Source: Cupriavidus sp. WGlv3 | GTDB taxonomy: Bacteria; Pseudomonadota; Gammaproteobacteria; Burkholderiales; Burkholderiaceae | Length of the DNA stretch: 64,000 nucleotides | NCBI RefSeq assembly: GCF_023952475.1 | Contig: NZ_JALHRX010000002.1 | Span: 496,001 to 560,000, forward strand | Direction: 5' to 3' | Shown: piece after piece, positions 43,575 to 53,075 of the stretch | Layout: the number at the start of each line of letters is the position of its first letter | Numbering within the stretch: the first letter of the stretch is position 1 | Notes under the pieces: model-generated | Told to the model about the DNA's origin: nothing | Seen by the model: the letters and a program-made list of their open reading frames with translations, nothing else | Database searches by the model: none | Made by a program: the position numbers and the translations under genes

Positions 43575-43790
43575 TCATTCGTCGCGCCCCAGCCTGTGCA
43601 TGGCCTCGCGCAGCGTGCGCATCTGCGCGCTGAAGCGGGTGCACGCATCGCAGATCGCCAGGTGCGAGCGCACGCGCAGCCGCTCCGTCCAGGACAGCGG
43701 CAGGTCCAGGCTTTTCATGGTCAGGTGGTGGACCTCTTCGCAGTCCGGCAGCAGCCGGCGCGGCGGGCGGGAGGGTGGGGTTTCCGGCAT
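43575..43790 (-). CDS. zinc-finger (ZAS-type) anti-sigma factor
   Basis: The 71-residue product has a single helical zinc-binding domain: LLPDCEEVHHLTMKSLD, then RSHLAICDACTRFSAQM with His-x3-Cys-x2-Cys. There is no membrane segment, so it is a soluble anti-sigma factor, possibly redox-sensing as in RsrA/ChrR. It lies 40 bases after the ECF sigma gene, the expected arrangement, and would hold that sigma factor inactive. Confidence 0.85.
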   Translation of the reverse strand: MPETPPSRPPRRLLPDCEEVHHLTMKSLDLPLSWTERLRVRSHLAICDACTRFSAQMRTLREAMHRLGRDE

Positions 43791-43830
43791 CTTGGTCCGT
43801 GACGGTTCGCTGGGGTGGGCGTTGGCGGGC

Positions 43831-44424
43831 TCAGCTCGCCTTGCCGGGGCGGCCGCGCTGGCCGAACCAGTGCAGTTCCAGGCATTCGCGCAGGCGCATG
43901 CGGGCCCGGTAGAGCATCGCCCAGGCATTGGTCGCGCTGATCTGCAAATGCTGACAGATTTCTTCGGTGTCCAGCTCCAGCCATTCCCGCATCATGAAGA
44001 TGCGGCCGGTGCGCGCCGGCAGGCGGTCCACGCATAGCTGCAGGATCTCGAAAAACTCGCGGCGTTCGAACGCGCGCTCCGGATCGCCCCAGTCGGAGGG
44101 CGGGTCCTGGTAGTGGCCGTTGCGCGTGAACGGGGCGTCGAAGGCGTCGTCGTCGGACTGCGGCTGGCCATCGCCGTCGGTGGCAAGCGCCAGCCTGACC
44201 TCGCGCCTGCCGCTGCGCAGCGCGTCGATGATCTTGTGCTTGAGGATGCCGACCAGGTAGGTGCGCAGCGCCGACTGGCCGGCAAAGCGCTCCGGATGCT
44301 CGAGCGCGGCCAGCAGCGTTTCCGAGACGGCATCCTCGGCCACCGCCTCGTCGCGCAGCTGCAGGCGCGCGAAGCGCAACAGGTAGGGGCGTAGCGTCTG
44401 CAGTTCGGCGGGGTCAAGGCTCAT
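43831..44424 (-). CDS. ECF-family RNA polymerase sigma factor
   Basis: The 197-residue product has sigma region 2 (LRPYLLRFARLQLRDEAVAE, then DAVSETLLAALEHPERFAG, ALRTYLVGILKHKIIDALR) and region 4 (LDTEEICQHLQISATNAWAM, then RARMRLRECLE) and lacks regions 1 and 3, typical of ECF sigmas. An Asp/Gln-rich linker sits between. It starts an operon with the zinc anti-sigma. Which genes it controls is not shown; the secreted repeat gene and the Czc operon nearby are candidates. Confidence 0.92.
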   Translation of the reverse strand: MSLDPAELQTLRPYLLRFARLQLRDEAVAEDAVSETLLAALEHPERFAGQSALRTYLVGILKHKIIDALRSGRREVRLALATDGDGQPQSDDDAFDAPFTRNGHYQDPPSDWGDPERAFERREFFEILQLCVDRLPARTGRIFMMREWLELDTEEICQHLQISATNAWAMLYRARMRLRECLELHWFGQRGRPGKAS

Positions 44425-44500
44425 CGGGGATCGGGGGCGGTTGCCTGGACGGATGCGCCATCATACCTGCGCCCTCCCCTTTGCCGGTATGCCCCAGTGG

Positions 44501-46123
44501 TCAGCCAATTCCGCGGAATTGCCCGCACAGGCGAAAAACGTCCATCGACAGCGGAATCTCCCTGGCCTTGCCGTAGCGCGTTGCCAGCTTCAGCAGTTCC
44601 TTGATGTCGCGCCCGCTCGCGGTGGGGTAGGCGTCGGTCAGCGCATCGATCAGCGCATCGTCCAGTTCCGCGCCGAACTGCGCCGCCTGCAGCCGCCACA
44701 GCCGCACGGCATCCTCGCGGCACGGCGTGGTGTAGTGGATGGTGGCGATGCAGCGCGACAGGATGGCATCGTCGACGTCGCCGATGCGGTTGGTGGTCAT
44801 GAACAGCAGGCCGCTGAAGTACTCCAGCGTGCGCAGGAACTCGGCGACGATGGCGTTGTGCTCGAGGTCGTTGTCGCGGCGGCGGATATAGACGTCGGCT
44901 TCGTCCAGCAGCAGGATCGCGTTCCAGCGCATGGCGCGGCGCAGGATGGTCATCAGCGTGGCCCCCACCGACGCCGCGGTGGTGCCCAGCTGGCCTGAGT
45001 GCACGCGGTACAGCGGCTTGCCGACCACCTCGGCATAGACCTCGGCGGTCAGCGTCTTGCCCAGGCCGGGCGCGCCCTGGCACAGGATGGTAGTGCCGCC
45101 GGACTTGCCCGGCACGAAGTCCGGCGCCAGCATGTCCATGTGCGAGGTCAGGATGTCGATCAGGTCGCGGTGGTGCGCGGGCAGCACCAGCTTGTCGCGC
45201 AGCGCGGGCTGGTAGCGGTACTCGGCCAGGTGCTGCACGTGGACCCAGATATTGCGGTGCCACTCCAGGTGGAACAGGTGCACGTAGCCATGCAGCGGCA
45301 CCCGCTCGAAGCCCTCCATGATGCCCGCCTCGCGCCAGAACGAGGGGTCGCAGGTCATCTCGAAACGGCGCTCCAGCCGCTCCTCGTCGTTCACGCAGCG
45401 CGCGCTCGTGCCATCGGCGATCGGGATCAGCTCCGCCGCGCCCTTGGCATCGACCGAGAACGCCGCGCGCGTCGCGACGAACTGCGCGCCGAAGCCGCGC
45501 TGGCAGCGCACGAAGCGCTGCGCGTGCTGTTCATATTCCTGGCGGAATTCCGCGCACTCCTTGTAGAAGCCGAATTCGGCCAGCAACTCCGGGATGGTGC
45601 GGTTGGCAATATCGTCGCGGGTGATCACCATCGAGGTGGTCATGCCGGAGCGGCGCAGGTGGTGGTCGGTCAGCGCGGAATTGGCCGACTGCATCGTATT
45701 GGCGAGCAGGTCCACCACCACGTAGGCCATGCCCTGCTCGGGCAATACATAACGCATGCGGCGCACCAGCCAGGGCAGCAGCACGCCGTCGCGGTTGCGC
45801 TGGTACAGCCAGCCGTCGATGGCATCGCGCGACAGGTAGGCGGCCAGCCCCGCCACCAGCTGGTCCAGCCCCGGAATCACCCGTGCCTGCGGCGCGTTGT
45901 AGATGTTGTCCAGCGCCAGCATCTGAAACATCAGCGCGCGCTCGTTCTGGGTCTTGCTGAGCGTATAGAGCGAACTGAGCGCATGCGCATCGAACAGCTT
46001 GCTCGATACCAGCATATTGCCGTGGCACACACCGTGTTGCTGCAGTTGCCGGGCCAGCGGCGAACCGGTTTCGATCATCGCCAGCAGGGGATGGATCAGC
46101 GCCTCCGGAATCTCGAAATCCAT
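44501..46123 (-). CDS. orphan AAA+ ATPase
   Basis: The 540-residue product has a long N-terminal region of unknown fold (residues 1-310) and an AAA+ domain with Walker A GAPGLGKT (350-357), Walker B ILLLDEAD (403-410), sensor 1 FMTTNR and an arginine-finger SRC near 457. The C-terminal lid carries ASGRDIKELLKLA. The AAA core is closest in look to the classical FtsH/Bcs1 type, but the N-terminal part is not a protease, membrane or known adaptor domain. The ATG at 46123 fits a GGAG at eight bases. It lies 76 bases upstream of the sigma gene and might be linked to it. Confidence 0.8.
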   Translation of the reverse strand: MDFEIPEALIHPLLAMIETGSPLARQLQQHGVCHGNMLVSSKLFDAHALSSLYTLSKTQNERALMFQMLALDNIYNAPQARVIPGLDQLVAGLAAYLSRDAIDGWLYQRNRDGVLLPWLVRRMRYVLPEQGMAYVVVDLLANTMQSANSALTDHHLRRSGMTTSMVITRDDIANRTIPELLAEFGFYKECAEFRQEYEQHAQRFVRCQRGFGAQFVATRAAFSVDAKGAAELIPIADGTSARCVNDEERLERRFEMTCDPSFWREAGIMEGFERVPLHGYVHLFHLEWHRNIWVHVQHLAEYRYQPALRDKLVLPAHHRDLIDILTSHMDMLAPDFVPGKSGGTTILCQGAPGLGKTLTAEVYAEVVGKPLYRVHSGQLGTTAASVGATLMTILRRAMRWNAILLLDEADVYIRRRDNDLEHNAIVAEFLRTLEYFSGLLFMTTNRIGDVDDAILSRCIATIHYTTPCREDAVRLWRLQAAQFGAELDDALIDALTDAYPTASGRDIKELLKLATRYGKAREIPLSMDVFRLCGQFRGIG

Positions 46124-46175
46124 GTACCGCACTCCAGTTCAATGGCGTGGCCGCGCCCGGCCAGCGGCCAGGGTT

Positions 46176-46850
46176 TCACTGCAGGAAGAAATCGATCGCG
46201 CGCTCGACCACCGGCGCATGGATGACATGCGGCCCGTCGAACTCGACGTATTCCACGTCATAGCCCGCGGCGCGCAGCCTGGCCGCATGCGCGCGCCCGC
46301 TGGCAATCGGCAATTGCTCATCCGCCAGCCCGTGCGCGACAAATACCTTGGGAATGCCGGTCTGCATGAACACCGACATGAAACCGCCGGAGAATGCGAT
46401 CACATGGCTGGCGATATCGCCGTTGGTAATGCCAAGCGACAGCGCATAGCTGGCGCCATCCGAGAATCCGGCAAAGGCCAGCCGTTGCGGATCGATCCGG
46501 TAGCGCGATGTCACCGCGCTCAGCGCCTGGTGCAGCCGCTGCAGGTCTGGCCCGTTGCCGCCAATGACGATGTCCCAGGTGGGATAAAGCGAATGCGGCG
46601 CCAGCACCAGGAAGCGGTGCCGCTGCGCATGGGCTTCGAGATGCGGCAGGACTTTTTCGGGAAAACCGCCGGCGCCGTGGAACATGACCATGAGGGGCAC
46701 TGGGGCCTGGGCTGCCAGTCCTTCCGGGACGAACAGCACGGCATCGCGTTCCTCGGCTACGCCAAGCCGGTGCCGGCCGGCGTACAGCGGCCCGGCATGC
46801 GGCGTCGCGGCGGCAAAGGACAAGCGGCCGAACAGGGACGGGTCGAGCAT
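46176..46850 (-). CDS. alpha/beta hydrolase, phospholipase/carboxylesterase-like
   Basis: The 224-residue product has the alpha/beta fold: PLMVMFHGAGGFPEKVLPHL for the oxyanion region, the nucleophile elbow LAFAGFSDGASYAL, VFVAHGLADEQLPIAS for the acid and EFDGPHVIHAP for the histidine. The family is close to the PHB-depolymerase and predicted esterase group. No signal peptide. Upstream is A/T-rich, a likely promoter. Substrate unknown. Confidence 0.88.
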   Translation of the reverse strand: MLDPSLFGRLSFAAATPHAGPLYAGRHRLGVAEERDAVLFVPEGLAAQAPVPLMVMFHGAGGFPEKVLPHLEAHAQRHRFLVLAPHSLYPTWDIVIGGNGPDLQRLHQALSAVTSRYRIDPQRLAFAGFSDGASYALSLGITNGDIASHVIAFSGGFMSVFMQTGIPKVFVAHGLADEQLPIASGRAHAARLRAAGYDVEYVEFDGPHVIHAPVVERAIDFFLQ

Positions 46851-46964
46851 GGCGTCTCCGGCGGGGCGGCTGCGTGGCCGCACCGATATGGTGATATTTT
46901 GTATATTACATACAAACACCACTCCGCGCTAGCCGATCCCGCAGGGCACAGAGGGATCGATGCC

Positions 46965-47768
46965 CTACGCTTCCCGCGCCACCCGCGCCTGTATCGCAGC
47001 GGCAAGCTTCATCAGCGGCACCGCCAGCGTGGCTTCGACAGCGGCGGGCTCCTGCGGCGTGGCGATGCTTACGTTGAGCACATGGACCGCATAGCCTTCG
47101 AAGCGCATCGGTGCCGCGATGGCTACGACCTGAGGCTGCCATGACGCGACGCAGTAGCCCTTCTCATGCACCGAGGCCACCGCGGCCTCGATCTGCCGGC
47201 GCAGTTCACCCCAGCCCCGGCCGCGGTTCTTGTCGGCCAGGACCCGCATCATCGCGCTGAAGGCTTCGGGGGACAGCGTTGCAAGGTGCGCGCGGCCGAG
47301 GGAGGTCAGCGCCATCGGGATGCGCTGTCCGCTCACCACCGTGCGCAGCGACTGGCGCCGGTTGTAGCGGAACGATTCCAGGTAGACCATCTCGTCGGCC
47401 TCGGCCACCGCCAGCCCGACATTGATGCGGTGCTGCATGGCGACCTCGACCATCATCGGCGTGGCCGCCTTGAGGACCTGCGAGCTGTCGCGCATCGCAT
47501 GTGCCATGCAGAGGACCGGGACACCGAGGCGGTAGGCGCGGGATGTCGGGATGTACTCGAGCATGCCGGTCTCGACCAGCGATTGTGTCAGGCGGCTGAC
47601 CGTCGAGCGCGACAGCCCGGTACGCTCGGCAATCTCGCCGTTGCCGAGCACGGAGGAGCCGGCACGGAAGGCACGCAGCACGGCAATGCCGCGTTCGAGC
47701 GAACGGTTGGGCGTGGCCTTGCCCTTGCCTGGCTTGATCCGTTCGGTATTGACGATGCTGTTTGCCAT
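46965..47768 (-). CDS. IclR family transcriptional regulator
   Basis: The 267-residue product has an N-terminal winged helix (SLERGIAVLRAFRAGSSVLG, then IAERTGLSRSTVSRLTQSL) at about residues 23-80 and a C-terminal effector-binding domain (INVGLAVAEADEMVYLESFR, then RTVVSGQRIPMALTSLGRAH). IclR regulators bind palindromic operators and respond to small acids. It ends a run of catabolic genes on the same strand and the palindrome at 54182 is a good candidate site. Confidence 0.93.
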   Translation of the reverse strand: MANSIVNTERIKPGKGKATPNRSLERGIAVLRAFRAGSSVLGNGEIAERTGLSRSTVSRLTQSLVETGMLEYIPTSRAYRLGVPVLCMAHAMRDSSQVLKAATPMMVEVAMQHRINVGLAVAEADEMVYLESFRYNRRQSLRTVVSGQRIPMALTSLGRAHLATLSPEAFSAMMRVLADKNRGRGWGELRRQIEAAVASVHEKGYCVASWQPQVVAIAAPMRFEGYAVHVLNVSIATPQEPAAVEATLAVPLMKLAAAIQARVAREA

Positions 47769-47894
47769 GACCCGGAGTTGCTGCTTGCCATCATGCGGTT
47801 GGAAGGCGGCATCCAGCGCCCAGCGCGACTATGCGTGCTGGCGACCCGCCGCATCGCTGGCACCGTAGCATATCCGCGCAGCTTGTCCGGGCCA

Positions 47895-49229
47895 CTAGCC
47901 AAACAGCGTGACCGCCGGCGCCGTCTCGACGCTCCAGATCTGCTGCGCCAGCCGGCGCGCGCCATCTGCGCCGATCACCGGCGACGCCAGCTCCATCAGC
48001 TTGCCGTCGAGGTCGGCGTCGGTCAGCGGATCCTCCGGATCGCCCTTGCGGTTGGGCTGCAGGTAGTCTGCCGTGGCACCGTCCGTCGTTTCGAACTCGA
48101 CCCTTGCCGCGCGCTTGCCAGGAAACCAGCCGTCGATGACGGGGTCGACCTCGACCGTCATGCAGTCCATCAGCCGGCGCGTCTCGCGGTCCCGCAACCG
48201 TTCCGGTGTATAAGCCGACAGCCGCACGCTGCCATGCACCAGCGCGGCGGCGACGATGAACCTGAGGCTGAACCTGGCTTCGTTCTCGCTGCTGGGGTCG
48301 AGATAGCAGGCGATATCCAGCGCCGGACGATAGGTGGCGACACGGATGCGGCGGATCTGGGCGGTTTCGATGCCCAGCCGCGCTTTCAGCGCCAGCGCGC
48401 CGTCGATGGCCGCGAAGGTATGGCCGCAGCCAATGTGGTTCTTGAAGGTCAGCCGGCAAATATGGAAGTCTTGCCCGAGCGTCGAGGCCAGCCCGTTCCA
48501 GTCGGGGCCATCCGACATCGCCCGCCCCATGCCGGTGTCACCGTCGAGCACATCGAGCGAACCTGTGATGCCGGCAACGGCGGCGCGGGCGGCAAGCAAC
48601 CCGCCCTCCGCAGCCCGGCCCGCGTGCAGCGGCTTGGACATCGAGTCCATGCGGAACGCCTGCTGCAGTCCGGCGGCGAAGGTCGCCGCGGTGGCCAGCG
48701 CGTGGGCCAGCTGCGCCTCGCTTGCGCCATAAAGGAAGGCCGCGGCCGCCGCCGCGCCGAAAGTGCCGACGGTAGCAGTGCTGTGCCAGAAGCGATAGTG
48801 GGCCCGGCCCAGCACGACGCCGATGCGCGTTGACACTTCATAGCCCACCACGATGGCCTTGAGCAGCGTCTCGCCGCTGGCGCCCACGTCCTGCGACGCC
48901 GCCATGGCGGCGGCGATGGTCGCTGCGCCGGGGTGATACATCGCATCACGGAAACTGTCGTCGATCTCCGCCGCGTGGGCGGCAGCGCCATTGAGCAGCG
49001 CCGCAGCGCGCGCGGTGGCGCGTTGCCCCATCGGCAGCATGGCGTTGCCGCGGCCAAGCTCTTCTGCCAGCACGCCCTGCAGGCGCTGGACCGCCTCGGT
49101 GCCGATGCCGGGGAACAGCGCCGCGTGCCAGTCGACCAGCGCGCGCTTCGCATGATGCAGCACCTCGGGGGCTAGCGGCCCTGCCTTGATCGTACTGAAG
49201 AAGGGCCCGAAGGCTTCGGTTGCGTGCAA
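47895..49229 (-). CDS. MmgE/PrpD family protein
   Basis: The 444-residue product belongs to the family of 2-methylcitrate dehydratase PrpD, aconitate decarboxylase and iminodisuccinate epimerase. Visible are LVDWHAALFPGIGTEAVQR, AAHAAEIDDSFRDAMYHPGA (conserved Asp-Asp and His), FWHSTATVGTFGAAAAAAFL, MDSMSKPLHAGRAAEGGL and KNHIGCGHTFAAIDGALAL. All active-site signatures appear intact. Members act on di- or tricarboxylates; here the partner genes suggest an unknown acid. It lies 12 bases after the alpha/beta hydrolase gene. Confidence 0.92.
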   Translation of the reverse strand: MHATEAFGPFFSTIKAGPLAPEVLHHAKRALVDWHAALFPGIGTEAVQRLQGVLAEELGRGNAMLPMGQRATARAAALLNGAAAHAAEIDDSFRDAMYHPGAATIAAAMAASQDVGASGETLLKAIVVGYEVSTRIGVVLGRAHYRFWHSTATVGTFGAAAAAAFLYGASEAQLAHALATAATFAAGLQQAFRMDSMSKPLHAGRAAEGGLLAARAAVAGITGSLDVLDGDTGMGRAMSDGPDWNGLASTLGQDFHICRLTFKNHIGCGHTFAAIDGALALKARLGIETAQIRRIRVATYRPALDIACYLDPSSENEARFSLRFIVAAALVHGSVRLSAYTPERLRDRETRRLMDCMTVEVDPVIDGWFPGKRAARVEFETTDGATADYLQPNRKGDPEDPLTDADLDGKLMELASPVIGADGARRLAQQIWSVETAPAVTLFG

Positions 49230-49241
49230 GATGGATCCTCC

Positions 49242-50105
49242 TCAGCCGGCCTGCGCCGGGATGCCTGCGGATTGCTGCAGCCAGGGCTGCAGCAATGTGT
49301 TGACTCGTGCGTGGGCCTCATACTGGACCCAATGCCCGGCGCCGGGCACCACGCTGACCCGGACTTGCGCTGCATCGGCCGATGTGCCGCGCGAGTCCCG
49401 GGCGATCGCGGCAAGCGCTTCGGGCGACATGGTGACATCGGCTTCGCCCCAGATCATCCATACCGGGCCGGGAAAGTGCGCAAGCGCCTGCTGCAATCCG
49501 CCCGCGCGCGAGATCGACTTGCTGTGGAAGCGCGTCGCGCGACACGCGCGCGTGTGGATGGCCACCGCTTCGCCATCGATGGCGGCCGGATTGTTAATCA
49601 TGAAGGCTGCCAGGTTGTGGCGCATGGCCTCGGCAAGCGACTGCGGATCCGGACAGCGGCGCCAGTCGAGCAACTCCCGCGCCATCCGGCGCGGACCGCC
49701 GTGGCCGGCCGGCCCGAGCAACGCCAGCCGGCCGACTTCGACATCGCCACGGCCATCGCGGGTGGCGAGATGCGCCGCCACCAGCGCGCCGAAGGAAAAT
49801 CCCACCACGTCGACGCGGCCCGGCGACAGCTGCGCCAGCGACCGGGCCAGCACCTCGACCAGTCCCGGCAGGTCGGCGCGCGGTGCCGCACCCGATTCGC
49901 CAAAGCCGGGCATGTCCGGCACCAGCAGCCGGCGGGTGCGGGACCACGGCCCGATATTGCGCGCCCAGTGCTGCCAGTTGCCATGGCCGCCATGTAGCAG
50001 CACGGTCGCCGGGCCTTCGCCAAAGCTGCGCCAGACGACGTCGCAGCCATCGACCGAAGTCGCCAGCACATCCTTGCGCTCGCTGCACATGGCCGTACCC
50101 GTCAA
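49242..50105 (-). CDS. alpha/beta hydrolase
   Basis: The 287-residue product has the lyase/haloalkane-dehalogenase-like hydrolase pattern: ATVLLHGGHGNWQHWARNIG, nucleophile elbow VDVVGFSFGALVAAHLA, MIWGEADVTMSPEAL for the acid and VPGAGHWVQYEAHARVN for the histidine. The order resembles C-C bond hydrolases of aromatic degradation and also simple esterases. Its start overlaps the stop of the acyl-CoA ligase gene by four bases (ATGA), so they are co-translated. Confidence 0.9.
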   Translation of the reverse strand: MTGTAMCSERKDVLATSVDGCDVVWRSFGEGPATVLLHGGHGNWQHWARNIGPWSRTRRLLVPDMPGFGESGAAPRADLPGLVEVLARSLAQLSPGRVDVVGFSFGALVAAHLATRDGRGDVEVGRLALLGPAGHGGPRRMARELLDWRRCPDPQSLAEAMRHNLAAFMINNPAAIDGEAVAIHTRACRATRFHSKSISRAGGLQQALAHFPGPVWMIWGEADVTMSPEALAAIARDSRGTSADAAQVRVSVVPGAGHWVQYEAHARVNTLLQPWLQQSAGIPAQAG

Positions 50106-52204
50106 GGCTTGTCGTGGCCGGCCAGCACCGCCACGCCGTCGGCGGCCACCACGCCCTGCCCTGCGGGCAGCACGAAGACGGGATTGATCTCGGCCTCGAC
50201 CAGCTGGTCGCCCAGCGTGGCGACCATGCGCGAGAAGGCGACGATCGCCTCGGCCAGCGCGTCCACATCCGCCTTCGGCCGGCCACGGAAGCCCTGCAGC
50301 AACGGGGTGGTCTTCAGGCGCCCGATCATCGCCAGCGCGGCGTCGCGGGTCAGTCCCCCCTCGCCAGGCAGCAGCCGCAGCGTGGTATCGCCGAACAGCT
50401 CCGCGGTCACGCCGCCCATGCCGAGCAGGATCGCAGTGCCGAGCGCGTCGCGGTGCATGCCGAGAATCACTTCGACGCCGCCCTTGACCATTTCCTGCAC
50501 CAGGAAGCGTTGGGGCGCGATCCCCGTGGCCGACTGCACATCGCTCGCCATTCTTGCCAGCCGGCTTGCCACCTCTGCCGGCGGGACATTGACGGCCACG
50601 CCACCGACATCGCTCTTGTGGGTAATCTCGGCCGAAAGGATCTTCAGCACGACATTGCCGCTGAAGCCTTGCGCCGCCGCCGTGGCCTCGGCGCCATCGG
50701 CAACCACCACCTCCTTTGCGACCGGTACGCCGAAACCGGCGAACAAGGTCTTGGCCGCGGCTTCGTCGATCGAACCGGTGCCATAAGCGCCGAGATCCGG
50801 CAACGGCAGCGTGGGGGTGCCCGCTTCGTCAACCGCGCGGAGCTTGCCGGCACGCAGCATCGCATCGATCGCCACCGTGCACGCCTCCGGCGCGGAAAAC
50901 GCCGGCACGCCACGACGATTCAGCAGCGACGCGACTTCGGGCGCATGCGGGCTCACGTAAGCAATCACCGGTTTGTCGCTGTCGGGCAGGCAGTCGCGAA
51001 TGGCATTGGCCATCAGGTCCGGCATCGCCAGGCTGGACGAGCCGACGATCACTGCCACCGCGTCATAGCTCGGGCTCTCGAGCAAGATGCGGATCGCGGC
51101 GCGCAGCAGGTCAGGCTGTAGCCCGGCCAGGGTGACGTCGATCGGGTTGCGGTCGAGCGCGGCGTGGTCCCCCTGCTGCAGCGCGCGCAACTTCGCCGCG
51201 GTTGCCTCGTCCGGCGCCGGTGTCTCGAAGCCGGCCACGCCCAGGCTGTCAGAGACCAGCGTGCCGGCGCCGCCGGTCGAGGTCAGGATCGCCACACGGT
51301 TGCCGGTCAGCTTGCGCCCGGTGGCCAGGGCGGCGGGCATGTCGAGCAGGTCCGAGAAAGTCTGCGCGCGAATCACGCCAACCTGTTCGAACAGCGCGTC
51401 GTACATGCGATCCGCACCGGCCAGTGCGCCGGTATGCGACACCGCGGCGCGCGCGCCGCTTTCGGAGCGGCCGATCTTGAACGCCACCACCGGCTTGCCG
51501 GCGCGCGCGGCCTTCAGCGCAGCACGGCGGAATGTTTTCGGGTTGCGCACGCTTTCGACATACAGCGCGATCACGCGGGTAGCCTCGTCATCGGCGAGGT
51601 AATCGATAAAGTCGGCCAGATCCAGGTCGACTTCGTTGCTGGTCGAAACCAGCTTGGACAGCCCGATGCCGCGCGCCGCGGCGCGCGACAGCAAGGCGCC
51701 GAGGATGCCGCCGCTTTGCGACACCACGCCGATGCTGCCGGCCGGGAACTGGTCCATCTCCAGCGCGCCGCTGGCCGACAGCGGGATATTGTCGGTCAGG
51801 TTGACCAGGCCGATGGTATTGGGCCCCAGCAGGCGCATGCTGCCGGCCGCCTCGATCAGCTGGGCCTGGCGCCGCGCGCCCTCGGCGCCGGTCTCGGTAT
51901 AGCCGCTCGCCAGCACGATCGCCGCGCCCGCGCCGCGCGCCGCCAGGTCGCGCACCGCCAGGTGGGCCCGTTCAGCGCCCAGCAGCACGATGCCGACGTC
52001 CGGCACTTCGGGCAGCGAGGCAATGTCGGGATAGCAGCGCAGCCCGTCGATCGACTCGACCTTGGGGTTGACCGGGTAGATCGCCCCGCTGAAGCCATGC
52101 TTGCGCAGGTAGGAAACCGGGCGGCCGGCGGTCTTGGCGGGATCGGCGGAAGCGCCGATCACGGCAACGCTGCGCGGCGTGACGAGTCGTTGGATCGCAT
52201 TCAT
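50102..52204 (-). CDS. ADP-forming acyl-CoA ligase (acetate-CoA ligase family)
   Basis: The 700-residue single-chain enzyme joins a CoA-binding domain (TPRSVAVIGASADPAKTAGRP), a succinyl-CoA ligase-like domain with the phospho-histidine (AAVSHTGALAGAD) and a C-terminal ATP-grasp domain (PVAKEVVVADGAEA, THKSDVGGVAVNV, MGGVTAELFGD). Family members activate organic acids to acyl-CoA with ATP to ADP and phosphate. It begins four bases after the crotonase-type gene. The substrate acid is unknown. Confidence 0.92.
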   Translation of the reverse strand: MNAIQRLVTPRSVAVIGASADPAKTAGRPVSYLRKHGFSGAIYPVNPKVESIDGLRCYPDIASLPEVPDVGIVLLGAERAHLAVRDLAARGAGAAIVLASGYTETGAEGARRQAQLIEAAGSMRLLGPNTIGLVNLTDNIPLSASGALEMDQFPAGSIGVVSQSGGILGALLSRAAARGIGLSKLVSTSNEVDLDLADFIDYLADDEATRVIALYVESVRNPKTFRRAALKAARAGKPVVAFKIGRSESGARAAVSHTGALAGADRMYDALFEQVGVIRAQTFSDLLDMPAALATGRKLTGNRVAILTSTGGAGTLVSDSLGVAGFETPAPDEATAAKLRALQQGDHAALDRNPIDVTLAGLQPDLLRAAIRILLESPSYDAVAVIVGSSSLAMPDLMANAIRDCLPDSDKPVIAYVSPHAPEVASLLNRRGVPAFSAPEACTVAIDAMLRAGKLRAVDEAGTPTLPLPDLGAYGTGSIDEAAAKTLFAGFGVPVAKEVVVADGAEATAAAQGFSGNVVLKILSAEITHKSDVGGVAVNVPPAEVASRLARMASDVQSATGIAPQRFLVQEMVKGGVEVILGMHRDALGTAILLGMGGVTAELFGDTTLRLLPGEGGLTRDAALAMIGRLKTTPLLQGFRGRPKADVDALAEAIVAFSRMVATLGDQLVEAEINPVFVLPAGQGVVAADGVAVLAGHDKP

Positions 52205-52208
52205 GGTG

Positions 52209-53006
52209 TCAGGCCCGGGCGGCAGCGGTCTTGTTCAGGAAAGCCAGCACCGACTCGCGATGCTCGGTGCTGGTGTAGCAGATGCCCTGCGCCTGGCTGC
52301 CCTGCGCGAAGACCTGGTCGGCGGGCAGTTCGAAGGACTGGTTCATGATGCTCTTGCCCAGCGCGATCGCGGTGGCCGAGCCCTGGCCCAGTTCCGCCGC
52401 CCAGGCCAGCGCGTCGTCGATCAGCGCTTCGGGCTGGCTCAGGCGGTCGGCGATGCCGAGGGCCTTGGCTTCCCGCGCCTCGACCTTGCGGCCCGTGAAG
52501 ACCAGTTCCTTTGCCGTCGACAGCCCCACGCGGCGCGGCAGGAAATACATGCCGCCACCATCGGGGATCAGGCCCCGGTTGATATAGGACCAGGAGAACG
52601 ACGCCGATTCGGACGCCAGCACGAAATCGCAGCACAGCGCGGTATCGGCACCCAGCCCGGCCGCGGCACCGTTGACCGCGGCGATGGTGGGCTTGGGCAT
52701 GGTGTGGAGCAGCTTGACGGTGTGATGGACCCGCTGCTGGCGGCTCCAGCCGTTGAAACCCACCTCGCCCTGCGGCGCTTCCATGCGGCGTTGCATGCCG
52801 GCCACGTCGCCGCCGGCGCAGAAGCCCTTGCCGTTGCCGGTAAGCACCAGCGCGCGGATGGCCCGGTCCGCCGCCACGCGCTCGAGCGCGTCGATGAACT
52901 CCGAGCGCATGTCGTCGCTGATGGCATTGCGCTTGTCGGGGCGGTTGAAGGCAAGCAGCGCGATGCCGGCTTCGATCTTCAGTTCAATCAGGGAATAGTC
53001 ATTCAT
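52209..53006 (-). CDS. enoyl-CoA hydratase/isomerase, PaaG-like
   Basis: The 265-residue crotonase has IALLAFNRPDKRNAIS, the oxyanion hole KGFCAGGDVAGM and NGAAAGLGADTALCCDFVLA, and NRGLIPDGGGMYFLPRRVGL. The two glutamates of classical enoyl-CoA hydratase are replaced (Asp at the first place, Tyr at the second), whereas the Asp in LIPDGGG matches the catalytic Asp of PaaG-type ring isomerases. It is more likely an isomerase or a non-standard hydratase. It follows the Bug receptor by 69 bases in the operon. Confidence 0.92.
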   Translation of the reverse strand: MNDYSLIELKIEAGIALLAFNRPDKRNAISDDMRSEFIDALERVAADRAIRALVLTGNGKGFCAGGDVAGMQRRMEAPQGEVGFNGWSRQQRVHHTVKLLHTMPKPTIAAVNGAAAGLGADTALCCDFVLASESASFSWSYINRGLIPDGGGMYFLPRRVGLSTAKELVFTGRKVEAREAKALGIADRLSQPEALIDDALAWAAELGQGSATAIALGKSIMNQSFELPADQVFAQGSQAQGICYTSTEHRESVLAFLNKTAAARA

Positions 53007-53075
53007 GGTTGTGTCGGTTCCGTGCGTGTCCGTATGTGTGTGGTCGGTGCGATGTGTTCTGGACGCGTGCCGCGT

